Part shown: piece by piece, positions 36,301 through 46,652 of the stretch
Position numbering within the stretch: the first letter of the stretch is position 1
How the letters are laid out: each line of letters opens with the position of its first letter
Source of the DNA: Aplectana chamaeleonis
Lineage: Eukaryota > Nematoda > Chromadorea > Rhabditida > Cosmocercidae
Direction: 5' to 3'
DNA: 64,000 bases
NCBI GenBank assembly: GCA_029168955.1
Contig: JAPDOI010000144.1
Span: 248,001 to 312,000 of the forward strand
Made by a program: the position numbers and the translations under genes
The notes under the pieces: model-generated
What the model was told of the DNA's origin: nothing
What the model saw: only the letters and a program-made list of their open reading frames with translations
Databases searched by the model: none

Positions 36301-36577
36301 GGCTGCATTCCAACGTCGATACATTTCTGTAGACGGCATTTGCGGCACATACATCGGATAGCTGAAATAAACATTTCTATCCAGTCTAGCTGTGCAACAA
36401 CACAGTCTGAAACTCACATTTGTCAACACCACATGAATTCGTTCCTTGTCGACATATGTACTTTTTCCGCATTGTTATGGAACGACGAAAAAATGCAGCG
36501 CATGCACGACACGCCTCCACTCCAAAATGGGCTCCATCTGATCGGTCCGAGCAGACGCGGCAGTCTCGACTGTACAT
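30319..36577 (-). CDS. Nuclear hormone receptor, nematode type, 446 aa, 11 exons
   Basis: Exons in order: 36577-36418, 36361-36296, 35921-35600, 35537-35450, 33228-33109, 33049-32951, 32895-32777, 31548-31430, 31255-31171, 30858-30792, 30414-30319 (TAA at 30321-30319); 1341 nt. The zinc-finger domain fills residues 6-82: C6-X2-C9-X13-C23-X2-C26, then C42-X6-C49-X9-C59-X2-C62, with the P-box CRACAAFFRR typical of expanded nematode receptors, then GMQPESVQAKRD. A Ser/Gln-rich hinge leads to a ligand-binding domain (about 160-446) with ADFVNTTFDEF, then EEK|WIVF, VTETEYAALLALGLWN and a C-terminal REDMQLFNLFDEF. It should act in the nucleus as a ligand-regulated or orphan transcription factor. 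The exon 2-3 intron appears to be GC-AG. An in-frame acceptor (CCTTAG) six bases before the ATG allows an upstream exon. The individual receptor cannot be named. Confidence 0.9.
31549..32776. other. Receptor intron between exons 7 and 8
   Basis: 1.2 kb. It contains the palindromic fragment 32347-32600 and otherwise nothing recognised. Confidence 0.6.
32347..32600. repeat. Palindromic fragment with a TTAA-element end
   Basis: AAAACGAGCCACAGATAGCC pairs with GGGCTATCTACGGCTCG. The right end reads TTTTATCGTGAGCACTGCC, as in F-type elements. Half copy at 23485-23634. Confidence 0.6.
33478..33600. repeat. Dispersed repeat B, copy 1
   Basis: CGCTTGTGCGGAGCGAGGG through GAGACGCAGCGTACGCACGC. Related copies are at 46583-46652 (split by the mariner) and inverted at 52302-52430. 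It lies in receptor intron 4. Confidence 0.75.
33985..34025. repeat. Poly-C / poly-G facing tracts
   Basis: A C-run and a G-run separated by a few bases could fold back. It lies in the receptor intron. Confidence 0.8.
34060..34315. repeat. 22-bp tandem repeat, about 11 copies
   Basis: Unit GCCGTCACTGCCCTGAAGCC plus two bases, with starts at 34083, 34105 and 34127 showing the 22-bp period. Since 22 is not a multiple of 3, it is unlikely to be coding. Confidence 0.9.
34842..35117. mobile_element. 280-bp TA-flanked MITE, copy 2
   Basis: TIR TTGTGCTTCTCTGAGCCG and CAGAGAAGCACAG, TA on both sides (34840-34841, 35118-35119). It lies in receptor intron 4. Confidence 0.9.
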
Positions 36578-36689
36578 CAACAGCTAAGGATATGATTATT
36601 TGACCACAATAGATACTTCACAGACTTTAAGAAGTTACATAGAGATTTCATAAACAAAATAATCGGAAAAGCCACATAGTACTGCGTTG

Positions 36690-37123
36690 AAATCACATCA
36701 ATTTAGTTCGTTAATTGTAGTGGAATTATCGAACTGATTGTTCCACTCCAATGACAAATTTCAAAACTGACGCCGTGCCCGTCGAGTCGGCTTGCTGCGC
36801 GTTCAGTGTCTGGTTCAATCCTTGGCTTATAATATTCAACATCCATGAAAAATCTTTCACAACTTTGGAGTGTACGGACCACGGTGTGTCGTACGGGAAC
36901 GTATTTTATGATTTTACTCTCGAACCTCCGGCGATTCATTGATTTTCGCTGTGGTCAGGTAATGCCCTTTAATTTTTTAACGAAATGCGAAATTAACGAG
37001 TTAACGCGTTTTTTTAAGTTAATGACTAACGTCTAACAAAAAAATATCTTCCATTAACGCACCCCACGACATGATTCTGATTCTTTGTGGTTTCTTCGAA
37101 GAACAAGATCCCTTTTGATTGTA
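36690..37123. repeat. Inverted match to the hAT interior plus unassigned sequence
   Basis: About 36935-37030 and 36700-36720 resemble, inverted, the interior of the element at 37428-37744 (GTTAACGCG-rich, GAAAATCAAT, GGAATTAT). An inserted stretch between them has a 78-codon open minus frame of unknown nature. Confidence 0.45.
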
Positions 37124-37402
37124 CTGTGCTTCTCTGGCCCAAATTCCGGTCCGCAATTGCATCTCGACACGCTTTGCGGCCGCACGCGCTAGAGCCAGTC
37201 GAGCTTCCAGCGCACACGCCGACTCGATGTGGCTTTTTTATACAGTTTTCTCCAATTTTGTTTAGTTTCCAGTTTCCAAAACTCACCTAGAGTCAACAGA
37301 TCGGCGGCTGCGGCGCTGAAAACTCTTCCGACTCGAAGGTGCGCGGCCGCGAAGCGTGTCGAGACGCAATTGCGGACCGGAATTTGGCCCAGAGAAGCAC
37401 AG
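37124..37402. mobile_element. 280-bp TA-flanked MITE, copy 3
   Basis: TIR CTGTGCTTCTCTGGCCC and CCAGAGAAGCACAG, TA on both sides (37122-37123, 37403-37404). Confidence 0.92.
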
Positions 37403-37427
37403 TACCTGGAAGACCCGGAATGCGTAG

Positions 37428-37744
37428 CAGGGGTGTGCGCTAATGAAATTTTTTTCAAGCGAAATAGTTAATTTTCCATGACAAACCGCATCGACCCATT
37501 AATGCGTTAACACGTTAATTTTGCATTTCATTGAGGAAATTGAAAAAAAAACATTGATTGACCATAACGAAAATCAATAAATCATCAGAGGTCCTATATC
37601 AATAAGCCCCGTAATTCCACTACATATCACGAAATAAATTAACGTGATTACAGGGCTTTTCCGTTGAGCGTTTATTTTCAGAAAAAAAAAACAGTGTTAA
37701 CCCGTTAATGCGCTAACACGTTAACGTTATCATCCACAGCCCTG
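37428..37744. mobile_element. hAT-type MITE with 8-bp target duplication ATGCGTAG
   Basis: Ends CAGGGGTGTG and CACAGCCCTG. ATGCGTAG lies immediately outside both ends (37420-37427, 37745-37752). The interior is rich in GTTAAC. No coding frame. Confidence 0.88.
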
Positions 37745-37861
37745 ATGCGTAGCGTTATTTTCATTCTGTTCCGATTTATACTACCTGTCAAAACCTGCCG
37801 GAACACGTCACCAGAAAACATCGCGAAAACACCAGAAAATTCAGATTTTTAAGCGAGTTAA

Positions 37862-38335
37862 AGGCAGCAGACACGCTCGAAAAAGTTGTTGAGATAAGTA
37901 CGTTTCTGGAGTCGCATGGCTTCTAGTAGACTGTTCACGCAGTTGGAAGCTTCAAAAACGAGTCAAAACTACTAAATTTCAGCAATGCAAATCGAAAAAT
38001 GTCTGCAACCCCGCCCCAAAATACAAACTCGTCCATGTTGATAGTACTAATACGGTCACTTTGGCTAGTTTTTGATGATTCCAAGGAGGTAAACGTTCCA
38101 GTACAGGCTGTAAGAGTATGTCGGCTTCTCTATCTCAATCGTTTTGTAGCTAATATTTGCGGTTTGAACCGCGCGCGGTAAAACGCGTCCGCTTTCACCC
38201 GATAACAAAATAACCGTTATTCCTCTAATTGCACACAGTTTTCGTTCGTTTTTTCGTCAGTTCCCAATACAACCAGCTCTAAACCTTTGATTTATGTTAT
38301 GAAATCGATACCATTTTTGAGCGTGTCTGCCGCCT
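37862..38335. mobile_element. TTAA-flanked AGGCAGCAGACACGC element
   Basis: TIR AGGCAGCAGACACGCTCG against CGTGTCTGCCGCCT, TTAA on both sides (37858-37861, 38336-38339). A truncated inverted copy is at 53301-53714. Confidence 0.88.
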
Positions 38336-38858
38336 TTAACTTCTGGCATATCGGGAAAGCTGAATAGATCGGAAATAATGCTACGCACTCGAAAGATCCG
38401 TTCCAAAAGCACATTATTGGTGGGCAGACATGGGGCACCTTAGAAATCTTTTAGATGGGGTCATTCATAACGAAAATACCGGTTCGAAAACCCACTGAAT
38501 TGATTGGCAGCTGAGCGCGCGGTCTCTTGAGTGCTAAGCACTGCAGAATTAGGTTTCGGATGACTATCGATCGATGCTTGCGGATGACCCCGTGCTCCAT
38601 GAGCAATTCATAGCTGCAAGCGCTAGAGCCGTTTATAGGAATGAATGACACCCATTCAACATACCCAGGGACGCGCTCAATCCCACTCTGTCAGATTCCG
38701 CCTCTTTTCCGATTCGCAGCGTCACGGCAGCATATACTGCCGGTACGCCCATTCAGTCATAATTGGTCGCATGATCCGTATACGATGTACCAGGCAGGAT
38801 ATAAACTCCGCTTATTTTTTGTATACCACCTTCGTAGCCCGGTTGGTGATGGTCTTAA
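38336..38858. other. No gene recognised
   Basis: Unique-looking sequence between two TTAA elements. Confidence 0.35.
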
Positions 38859-39346
38859 AGGCAGTGTTCACGATAAGAATCATTTTACCGCTTTTCCGCC
38901 TATCTTGAAGACGGTCCCATGCTGATTCCAAAGATGTTTTTGGATTCGTATAAGACCTTCTAGGAGCGGAGTTATGGTCCCTCAAAAATTGAGCTAGAAA
39001 AGCAAGCATGGTGGACGAGTTGTCCGAGGCTTGTAACTTCCGTATTTTGCAACCGATGTATGCGAGCTGACCTGAGTAAAGAGAGAAGTTGGAATTAAAG
39101 GGAAGAACGGGGCTTTTGATCGGAAACCATCGCTCATCTCACAATCTTGAGCATTCATTTGTTCACGTCGGTGGCCGTGGAAAGTGCATCTGGGGTGTGA
39201 CGAGCTGACGGGTGTCCAACTTTGGAGCCGTAGGGGACCGTTCCGAGCTCTTTTTTTAGTTTTTTCAACGTTAGGGTTGCGCTAGGCCCCGCAGCTACCG
39301 ATCTCCACCAAAAGATCAGACATGGTTTTTATCGTAGACACTGGCT
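38859..39346. mobile_element. TTAA-flanked AGGCAGTGTTCACGAT element (F), full copy
   Basis: Starts AGGCAGTGTTCACGATAA and ends TTTATCGTAGACACTGGCT, TTAA on both sides (38855-38858, 39347-39350). It is inverted relative to the copies at 62236 and 62788. Confidence 0.88.
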
Positions 39347-39468
39347 TTAATAGGCGAGGGTATTGAGCGGCTTCCACGATTTAGGTTTTTTCCTCATTGT
39401 GGGTCGGTCAAAGTGAAACTTATCGGGTTCATCATGTCAGAATCACATTACGTCACTGTTATATATTT

Positions 39469-40170
39469 TCATGACCAGCTGCTCCTTTGTTTGCTCCCCC
39501 GGGCTTGTCTGAGTTGAATAGGCTTTACCACCCACGTAAAATTGTGGTGATAGACGTGATGGATGGTGAAGGTATAACGCCACAGTATGAATGCTCGAAC
39601 CGGTTCACCCGATTCTAGAAGAGCATGCACACCAGTAATTGGTCTCTTCATCTAAATGTTACTTTTTTGTATTACCAGTCTAGACTGGGCAACTGTCTCA
39701 GCAGAGTGTGTACTGAGTGCACGTACAGATTGTAATTTTGTGCTGGTACGCTGAACGGTAAACAGAAACGTGCGATGTCCTACTGCGTACTCGGCATCCG
39801 TTTTCGTCCCTCCCTTCCGGATATAAGCGTAGGAACCCACTTCAATTTTAAATAATTTTGAAGCTGTCGGTTTTGAACCATTCTATCGCCGAAGCCCTTA
39901 GAGCACTCAACTCCCGTATTCTTCAAGTGGAGGGCTCAAAAAGACTTCCGCCAACATAGGTCTCAAAGCAGGGAACCCCTACTTCAGGATGAGCCTATCG
40001 GAGTAGATCCCTATGTTCACATGCGAAAAGATAGGGATGAGAGCTGATGCCGAGTAAGCAGTACCTTATTCATGGCAATTGTGAATCCCACGGGTTTCTC
40101 TCTATCACTCATTTGAAGAACTATTTCATGCTCAACATTTCGATTTATTTCGAGAATAACAATGAAAATA
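39469..40170 (-). other. Candidate fragments of an unrecognised minus-strand gene
   Basis: Two stretches look exon-like. The first ends at 40065 with MSDREKPVGFTIAMNK then a donor GTACTG. The second begins near 39860 and reads through RKGGTKTDAEYAVGHRTFLF to VAQSRL, followed by a donor GTAATA. A possible third follows the acceptor CTTCTAG 61 bases later. The phases of the first two do not join directly, and no family is recognised, so this may be chance. Confidence 0.18.
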
Positions 40171-40189
40171 ACAGATCATACGAAGCGTT

Positions 40190-41110
40190 TGGGAACCAGC
40201 ATATACCACACATATAGACTGTATAAACGCAAAATTGTGATGCTCGCGAAGCGCGTACCAGATTTGATTTTGAACCGGTCACGCACGCAACCCGTTTTTC
40301 GAAATCCCAGCTCAAAGTGAACCGAAAAATTAGCTCTAGACTGCTTTGAAAAGAGAGCAAAAAGTTGGGATGTTTACCAAAATGGTTTGGATTGGTTTGC
40401 TGGTTTTTGAGAGCAATTTAAAAAAAACCGCATTTTGGTGTTAATCCCCTTTTTTCAGTTGGCGTTCACGACCTTGTTGGTACACTTAAAATTGAGCTAG
40501 GAAGCTCATTTTCGGGCAGGAGGCTGGAAACGGATGCAGGTCGCTCCTATTCCAATTTGAACTTTATACCTTAACTTTAAAGGGTACCTCAAAATCGTGG
40601 GTTCACATAATAAATTAGCCGTGGAGCGCGAAAACTGTTGGGGCATGTTATGGCTGTGGAGAGCAGTGTATGTGGGTGGATCTGCGGCCATATAACATAG
40701 GTCTTTGATGGTGAGTACTAAACTTATCATATTTCGTACTCATGACAGGTCATCGATCGATAATTTATATTGTCGATTTTCGCGCTTATTGCACAAAATG
40801 CGACGAGGAGTGGTATTTTTTGATGGGTATGAATCTCTTGGTTTGAGAATTTTACTCATCAAACATTATCGATTAATACCAATCAATATTATCGATTTTT
40901 TTGCCTGTCGCACAAACTGCCGCAATGAGTGTTGATGGCTCTAATTTTAAGTACCTTGTTTGAAAAATTCTTCTCACCATGCAAAATCGAATACTTATGA
41001 TCAATAATATCGATTTTTCACCTGTTGCGCAAAATGCGGCCATGAGTGGTGTTTTTTATGGTTGTACGTCACAAGTTTCTGAAGTTGTACTCATACGACA
41101 ATATGGTCTT
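40190..41110 (-). repeat. Dispersed repeat A, copy 2 (inverted, empty site)
   Basis: Matches 3060-4440 in reverse and lacks the 405-bp insertion of copy 1. The segments near 40440-40610 and 40190-40370 are the most similar. Confidence 0.8.
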
Positions 41111-41187
41111 TTAGATGTTTCATCATTCCGAAATGGAAATCGTTGAGCAAAATTCATGTCAGAAAAGGAACCTTCGTGAAAAATATG

Positions 41188-41772
41188 TGAAATTTCTGAA
41201 AATTTAGCTTCCTGGGAAAAGTAACGATTTGGTAATGTCAAAAAAAAGGTTCGAAAATGTCTTGAAATATCCTAAACATGATTTGGCGTAAAAGAGCCTG
41301 AAGTAATAAAAACCGTAGGAAATGAAGTGAAATAACTAAAAATACGATTTGGCGGTCAATAATAAACTAACTAGCGATAAGTAAAGACAGAGGGATCGGA
41401 TTATATAAGCTTCTCCGCTAAACTTATCAAAGCAAAATCAAGCGCGCAACGGAAACATTAAGCCATATTTGAAAGCTGTAATAAGGGAATCAGCATAGGT
41501 CACGCTAGGTGAACGCGACGCTCTCATCCATATCGCGCTTGCTTTTGCTTCGATAAGCTTGTAAAATCCTCTGTTTTTACTCGTCGCTAGTTAGTTTCTT
41601 ATTGACCGCCAAATCGTATTTTTAGTTATTTCACTTCATTTCCTAGGCTTTTTATTACTTCAGGCTCTTTTACGCCAAATCATTCTAAGGATATTTCAAG
41701 ACGTTTTTGAAACTTTTTTTGACATTACCAAATCGACATCTTTGCCAGGAAGCTAAATTTTTCAAAATTTTT
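41188..41772. mobile_element. 585-bp palindrome
   Basis: AATTTAGCTTCCTGG at the left mirrors CCAGGAAGCTAAATT at the right. GATTTGGCG, GTGAAATAACTAAAAATACG and ACTAACTAGCGA are all mirrored around about 41480. Target duplication not resolved. Confidence 0.85.
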
Positions 41773-41905
41773 ATAATTCTTACGCTTTTTATTTTATAGA
41801 GGATAAATGTAAAGTAGATCATGAGACTCCCCGTGTTGTGATTTGTTCAATATGACGTTTTTGGTGGACATTATCTTTGAGAAAGAGCGGTGCATTGGCT
41901 GTCGA

Positions 41906-42640
41906 TGATTGAGCAAAACGAACAGCGTCGCGCAGACAATCGCATTCTGCAGCGCGATGTTCCCAAAACGATCTCTCGAAGGTCATCAAATTGCAGCGGA
42001 TACATCTACGCAGACGGTACGGTCAGAGCTATATAACCGGCAGAATCTAAAAAGATGATTTTACCTGATCCATAAGGAAGAGCATCATGTCACGATGGGC
42101 GCAGGTGCGCACCCTCGAACTTCATTCCATATTTATACAATACCGCTGCTAATAAAGGGAAGAAGGGGGCGAAATAGGCAAAGTTGGTAGCGAAAGCGTC
42201 TTCTGCCTATAACTTCCTTCAAAATGTTCCATTCTAAATCTAGGAAGAACCATCCCCTTCAGCGTGACCTACTGGTTCCAATCATATCCAGAAACGCCAG
42301 AAAACTTCACGAAGAAATCCGTTTTTGGACGAAGTTGTTTTATCGTGCGATGACGTGCACCGTCCGTTCGCACGCAGTGATTATGTAGCAGGAAGAAACC
42401 ACCGCTCGCGAATTCACACGTTATCGCATGATGAAGCAATTTCGCTCATTCGTGAAGTTTTCCGGACTTTCCTAATATGGATGGGTCTGAGAGGCGGCAC
42501 ACTTTTTCTGCATGATTTCTCTCACGGGAACAAACTTTTTAATTCAGGAAATCTTTATGGGTTATTCGCTAAGGGGAATTGTTTGGCGCTATTGGATCTA
42601 AAGGTTGCAGCCCTATCAAAGTTTACATAGGCATTTTTTC
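41906..42640 (+). pseudogene. Probable decayed Tc1-like transposase
   Basis: One frame reads a helix-turn-helix-like QIAADTSTQTVRSELYNRQN, as in the N-terminal DNA-binding part of Tc1-family transposases, and runs into a stop. After a gap another frame reads PIISRNARKLHEE, resembling the family's spacer before the catalytic core. A later open stretch (42325-42630) has no confident catalytic motif. No intact frame and no clear inverted ends were found. The call rests on short motif resemblance. Confidence 0.35.
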
Positions 42641-44484
42641 AGGAAATCGTTTCTTGAGATTAAGGCCATGCTCAAAAGATGCACCTTAGTCGCTAAAATT
42701 GAGAAAAGTTAAGAATCAGGAGAATTAAGGATCAATCAATAATTTTTTTTTGGATTAAAACGGCACAGGGCAAATACAGCTATGCAAGAGTCAGATCATA
42801 CATCGTTTACACAAAATTCTTGAAGCAAAATGAAAAAAAAAAATCACAAATTGATTATGAAATAGATTTCAAGTGTCACACTTGACAATATTCAGGAATG
42901 CCATAGACATATTCCCCTGCCATGTTGTTCTACTACCTGACGGGAACGCATCTGGACAATCATTTTAGAGCGAAATGAACGAAAATGAAGAATGGAACGC
43001 TCACCGTGAACATTTTGTGTACGATCAAATTCAGGGCAAACTTGCCGCGACAGGGCCGGGAAAGTAATGTGACCCTCGACTGTGCCGCGATGGCTCGGCG
43101 ATAGAACCGCGGCGGACCCGCAATCATCACTGCGCCGAGACCATTTTGTTGCAGTGTCTTGGACATGGACAACGCCGCGACATTCCCGCGATGGCACCTC
43201 AACAGTGCAATTTTAGAACCGCACCGGCCCAGCGAGGATGCACCTAGTTGTATTATAACTCATGCTTAGTTTTGTTCGAGTTACTCGCAGTCGTAATATT
43301 TTTGTAAACGCGGGCTCATCACGAAGTCGCTCCGCTGTAGTGCCGCTTCGGTGCCTGTAGGAGGTGAAGCGACACTATCCCGGCATTGTCGGGACAATGT
43401 GGGAAAAAATGGATGGAGCCGCTTTGTTTCTTTGATAATGACACAAAAAAGGACTGCGGTTAAGAGAATAGAGTTTATGTCCGGTCAATCGCAAGAAAAG
43501 TTTTTGGAAAAGCGTTGATCGAAAAGAGGCCTGAATTGAAAGAGAAGCGACATTGATTGATCCACACCTTTTTACTTTAATTTTTCCTAAAGTGAAACGA
43601 GCATGGCACATCTCTTGAGCAAGTTCATAGTCTTCAGGAATGACCCTAAAAATGTACTAAATTTATCTATATGGGTAGACATTTGTTATGCCATTCAATT
43701 CTCTATGATAGCCTTTTTATCAAAAAAATATGTTTTCGTAAGAAATCTGTGCGGAAAATTGTCCAGAAAAAGTTTAAATTTGGAGGCTCATACACACCAC
43801 ACGCATCAATCATACCCAACAAAGTCGCCGAATGACTCCTTCTTAGGAAAAACCATGAGAGGAACAGCATGTGAAGAACATGCAATGAGTAATTCAAAGT
43901 GGAACAAAATCGTGAGGAATGCCTGCGAATCTTTCATTGGCTTTTGTGTAAGTAATGAACTAACTGTTCTAAGTAGCGTTAGGAACACACGAAAGAGAAA
44001 AGTGAGGAAATAAAAGCCGGCGGTTTCTTCGCCGAAATCACGAGTTCTCGAAGTAGAATTCGCCGTGAGAGGTGAAGGCATCAGAAATTGATGTCGATGG
44101 GTCTGATAAGGCAAATGTAATCTTTCGGACAGAATTCGTTCACTGATTTCGTCGTCGAATGTACTATAGGGGATCTATGAAATATGAAAAATGACAAGAT
44201 CGATCGATCGTGTCTAGAACGCGAACCGGTCGGGTCCTCCCAGCCCAGTCTGCTCGCTCCAGAGACAAGTAATCGTGTGGCGGTGTTGGTGTGTGTGTAC
44301 ATAGGCGAGAACAGGGGCTGATAAGTGAACTGAATGGGCCTCCATTCGATTTGTGACTCTTGAAACACATTTTTGGATTTGTGTGGCAACTATTTGTTAG
44401 TTGATTGCTCGAAAGAGATGGAGCCAAAGGCGGGAAAAGAGGAGATCTTGGGAATTATTTGGGAATATCGTAGATTGCATTTCA
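42641..44484. other. No gene recognised
   Basis: It includes a 136-codon open plus frame (43603-44013) with no recognised domain, and a GC-rich stretch near 43020-43200 repeating GCCGCGA. Nothing else was supported. Confidence 0.35.
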
Positions 44485-46092
44485 CAAGGGAACTATTGGT
44501 CAACTTGGTCATTCCGAATGGAATGTACTTTTCTAGCAGCGTTTTTGACGTGGAATCCGAATGTGGTCTTCGCACCTGCCTAAAACCACTCCAATAAAAG
44601 TGATCGACGTCTTCCGCCTGATTTCCGTACCTGTTGTACCTTCCGAACGCGCATTAGTCTTTGGAAAATCCGGGTACGGACCTCATAATTGTGTTCAGCG
44701 CCCGAAACCACGCCCCTAAGCAAAATTTTTTGAGGCATTTTTCCCAAACTTGGCACAGACTGAGAGCGTCTTCGACTTTACGGATTTTCGGTTGGGCGCT
44801 TATTTATACGAACAAGAGGGCTCTGAAAGCGTTAAAAATGTTTCAGATTTGGCCTAAAATCCGCCCAGATAGGTTATTTAGGCGTTGATCACGAATCTAG
44901 GGTTTATTTGTCAATTTTCCGAAGTTTTCTACTTGATTCGTTCGAAGCTTTCGATCGGGAGCAATGTGAAGGCAAATCGCGACTTGTGTCGATTTCCGGA
45001 GTGCTACGATAGGTATTGCTCGAATTGTTTTTCTGAGAGTTATGTATTTGGAGTACTTAACACAAATCTGAGGTGAGTTTATCGATTTTTGACAGATTAC
45101 GGTAGATTACGGTGGATATACGGTAGTTTGGTCAAAGTCTCAGAGGTTGATCAAAGTTTGTATGCGGGTGTTACTTGGGGTGGCGAATAGGAATTTAACG
45201 TCCTTTTGCCGATTTTGGAAATACTAAGGTAGGTTTAGCTCCCTTAATGGCATGGTGTCTACCGTTTCCTACAGTAAAGCGCAGATTTTTCCCGGAAAAG
45301 GACTCCAGATTCGTGTTCAGCACCCTTGATTATCATGCATACAAATTTTGAGTCAAATCGGAATTTTTTTCCAAAACACCCCAACAGTTTCATGGTACCC
45401 TTCCCTTTCCGCCAGGCTTTAAAAAACGCCTATGACTTTTTCAGAGTGATGTTAGGCCTCTGTCAGAGTTGGTTGAGCCGACGTAGCCAGCCCAGTCGAT
45501 ACACACAATAAGCATTGGAAATGGGGTGCAAAAACCCCCGGTGTGGCCTGCCGTCACCCCCCCCCCCCCAACACCCATCCGACGACACCCGCCCGGTCGA
45601 TACGTATGAATGAGATAGTGAGGTGAGGTTGAGAAAATACCCGGTGCGGCCGACGTGGTTGACATCGTTGCAAAACGTGGATGACGTGGGTGCGAAAAAC
45701 GCCGGGTGGGCGGGCCGATAAAGAAACATTGTGTATCACTAGGAAGCTATCCACCCTACTACCTCCGTTTCTTCTAATTACCCTCCTTCACATATTCTCT
45801 GAACAGGTTCGATCCTGTTGGCTTCGTAATCATCGTCATCACTTCCGGTGGGCTCTAGTCGGATACGCCGGGTGATTTTCTCTATCTCACCCCACCATTT
45901 CATTCATGCGTATCGACCGGGCAGGTGACGGCGGGATACAGCAGGCCACGGCGGGTTACAGTTGCAAATAGCACCAACTCTGACTGGGGCCTTAGGCAGT
46001 TGCGAAGACCCTCAGAGGATTCTACGCCAAGAGCGGTTCTAGAAAATTACATTTCATCCGGAATGGCCGGGCTGACTAAAGTAGTTGCCCTG
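44485..46092. mobile_element. CAAGGG-family element, copy with a nested insertion
   Basis: Begins CAAGGGAACTATTGGTCAAC and ends AGTAGTTGCCCTG. The interior aligns along its length with 54890-55973 (CGGATTTTCGGTTGGGCG; GATTACGGTAGATTACGGTG). About 500 bp at 45461-45975 is an unrelated palindrome inserted near the right end. Confidence 0.85.
45461..45975. mobile_element. Palindrome nested in the CAAGGG element
   Basis: CAGAGTTGGT at the left mirrors ACCAACTCTG at the right. Inner arms pair too (CCCGCCCGGTCGATACG and CGTATCGACCGGGCAGG). It contains a C-run at 45559-45572. Confidence 0.75.
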
Positions 46093-46582
46093 TGAGAGGG
46101 AGAGAGCGGTCGTGCTCATGGACATGAAGCAACAACCGTATGACAACTCATCGAAAGAAGGTGATAGGGGTGGGTTGCGGTGGTTTTTATCCTGCCCGGT
46201 TGTAGATTTTCTTTTCTTCTCTTGAAGACCCAAGATTGAAGGAAACAAGCTAAATAAAACCTTTGAATTGATGTCTTGTGCCGAATCAAAACAAGTTTCG
46301 GGACACCCTGAAAATCGCCAGATGGGGTCGATGGGCTTTTCTTGAAAACGCCCATTACTTCATTTAAAGCAACCAGGCAGGCGTGGGTGGCATATTTAAA
46401 TTCTACGTTCAAAATAAGATTTGTAATTTTTTTTAGAACGGCCAAGTCCACTGAACAAGCTTCCATTGTGAGGCACCTGCTACACTGCAGCTGCCTTTCT
46501 TAATGCGATAAATGTCAACTATTCGTAGTTTTTATATCGGTTCCATATACATATCCTCTGTTTCAGTGTCAAATTTAGTTTG
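46093..46582. other. No gene recognised
   Basis: A minus-strand open frame (46116-46466, 116 codons) shows no recognised domain. No terminal repeats were found. Confidence 0.35.
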
Positions 46583-46652
46583 TTCCTTCGCGTGCTCGTG
46601 CGGAGCGAGGGGGATACCGCGAGAAAGTATGGGGAGGAGGAGACGCAGCGTA
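46583..46652. repeat. Dispersed repeat B, copy 2, split by the mariner
   Basis: GCGTGCTCGTGCGGAGCGAGG to GAGACGCAGCGTA, continuing after the mariner as TACGCGCG (from 47943). The intact arrangement is seen at 33478-33600. Confidence 0.8.

Noticed and set aside
43603..44013. 136-codon open plus frame starting ATG
   Set aside because: No recognised family, promoter or splice evidence; length is within chance for 64 kb.
45795..45830. GGTTCGATCC resembling a tRNA T-arm
   Set aside because: It lies inside a palindromic element and no A-box or acceptor stem pairs with it.
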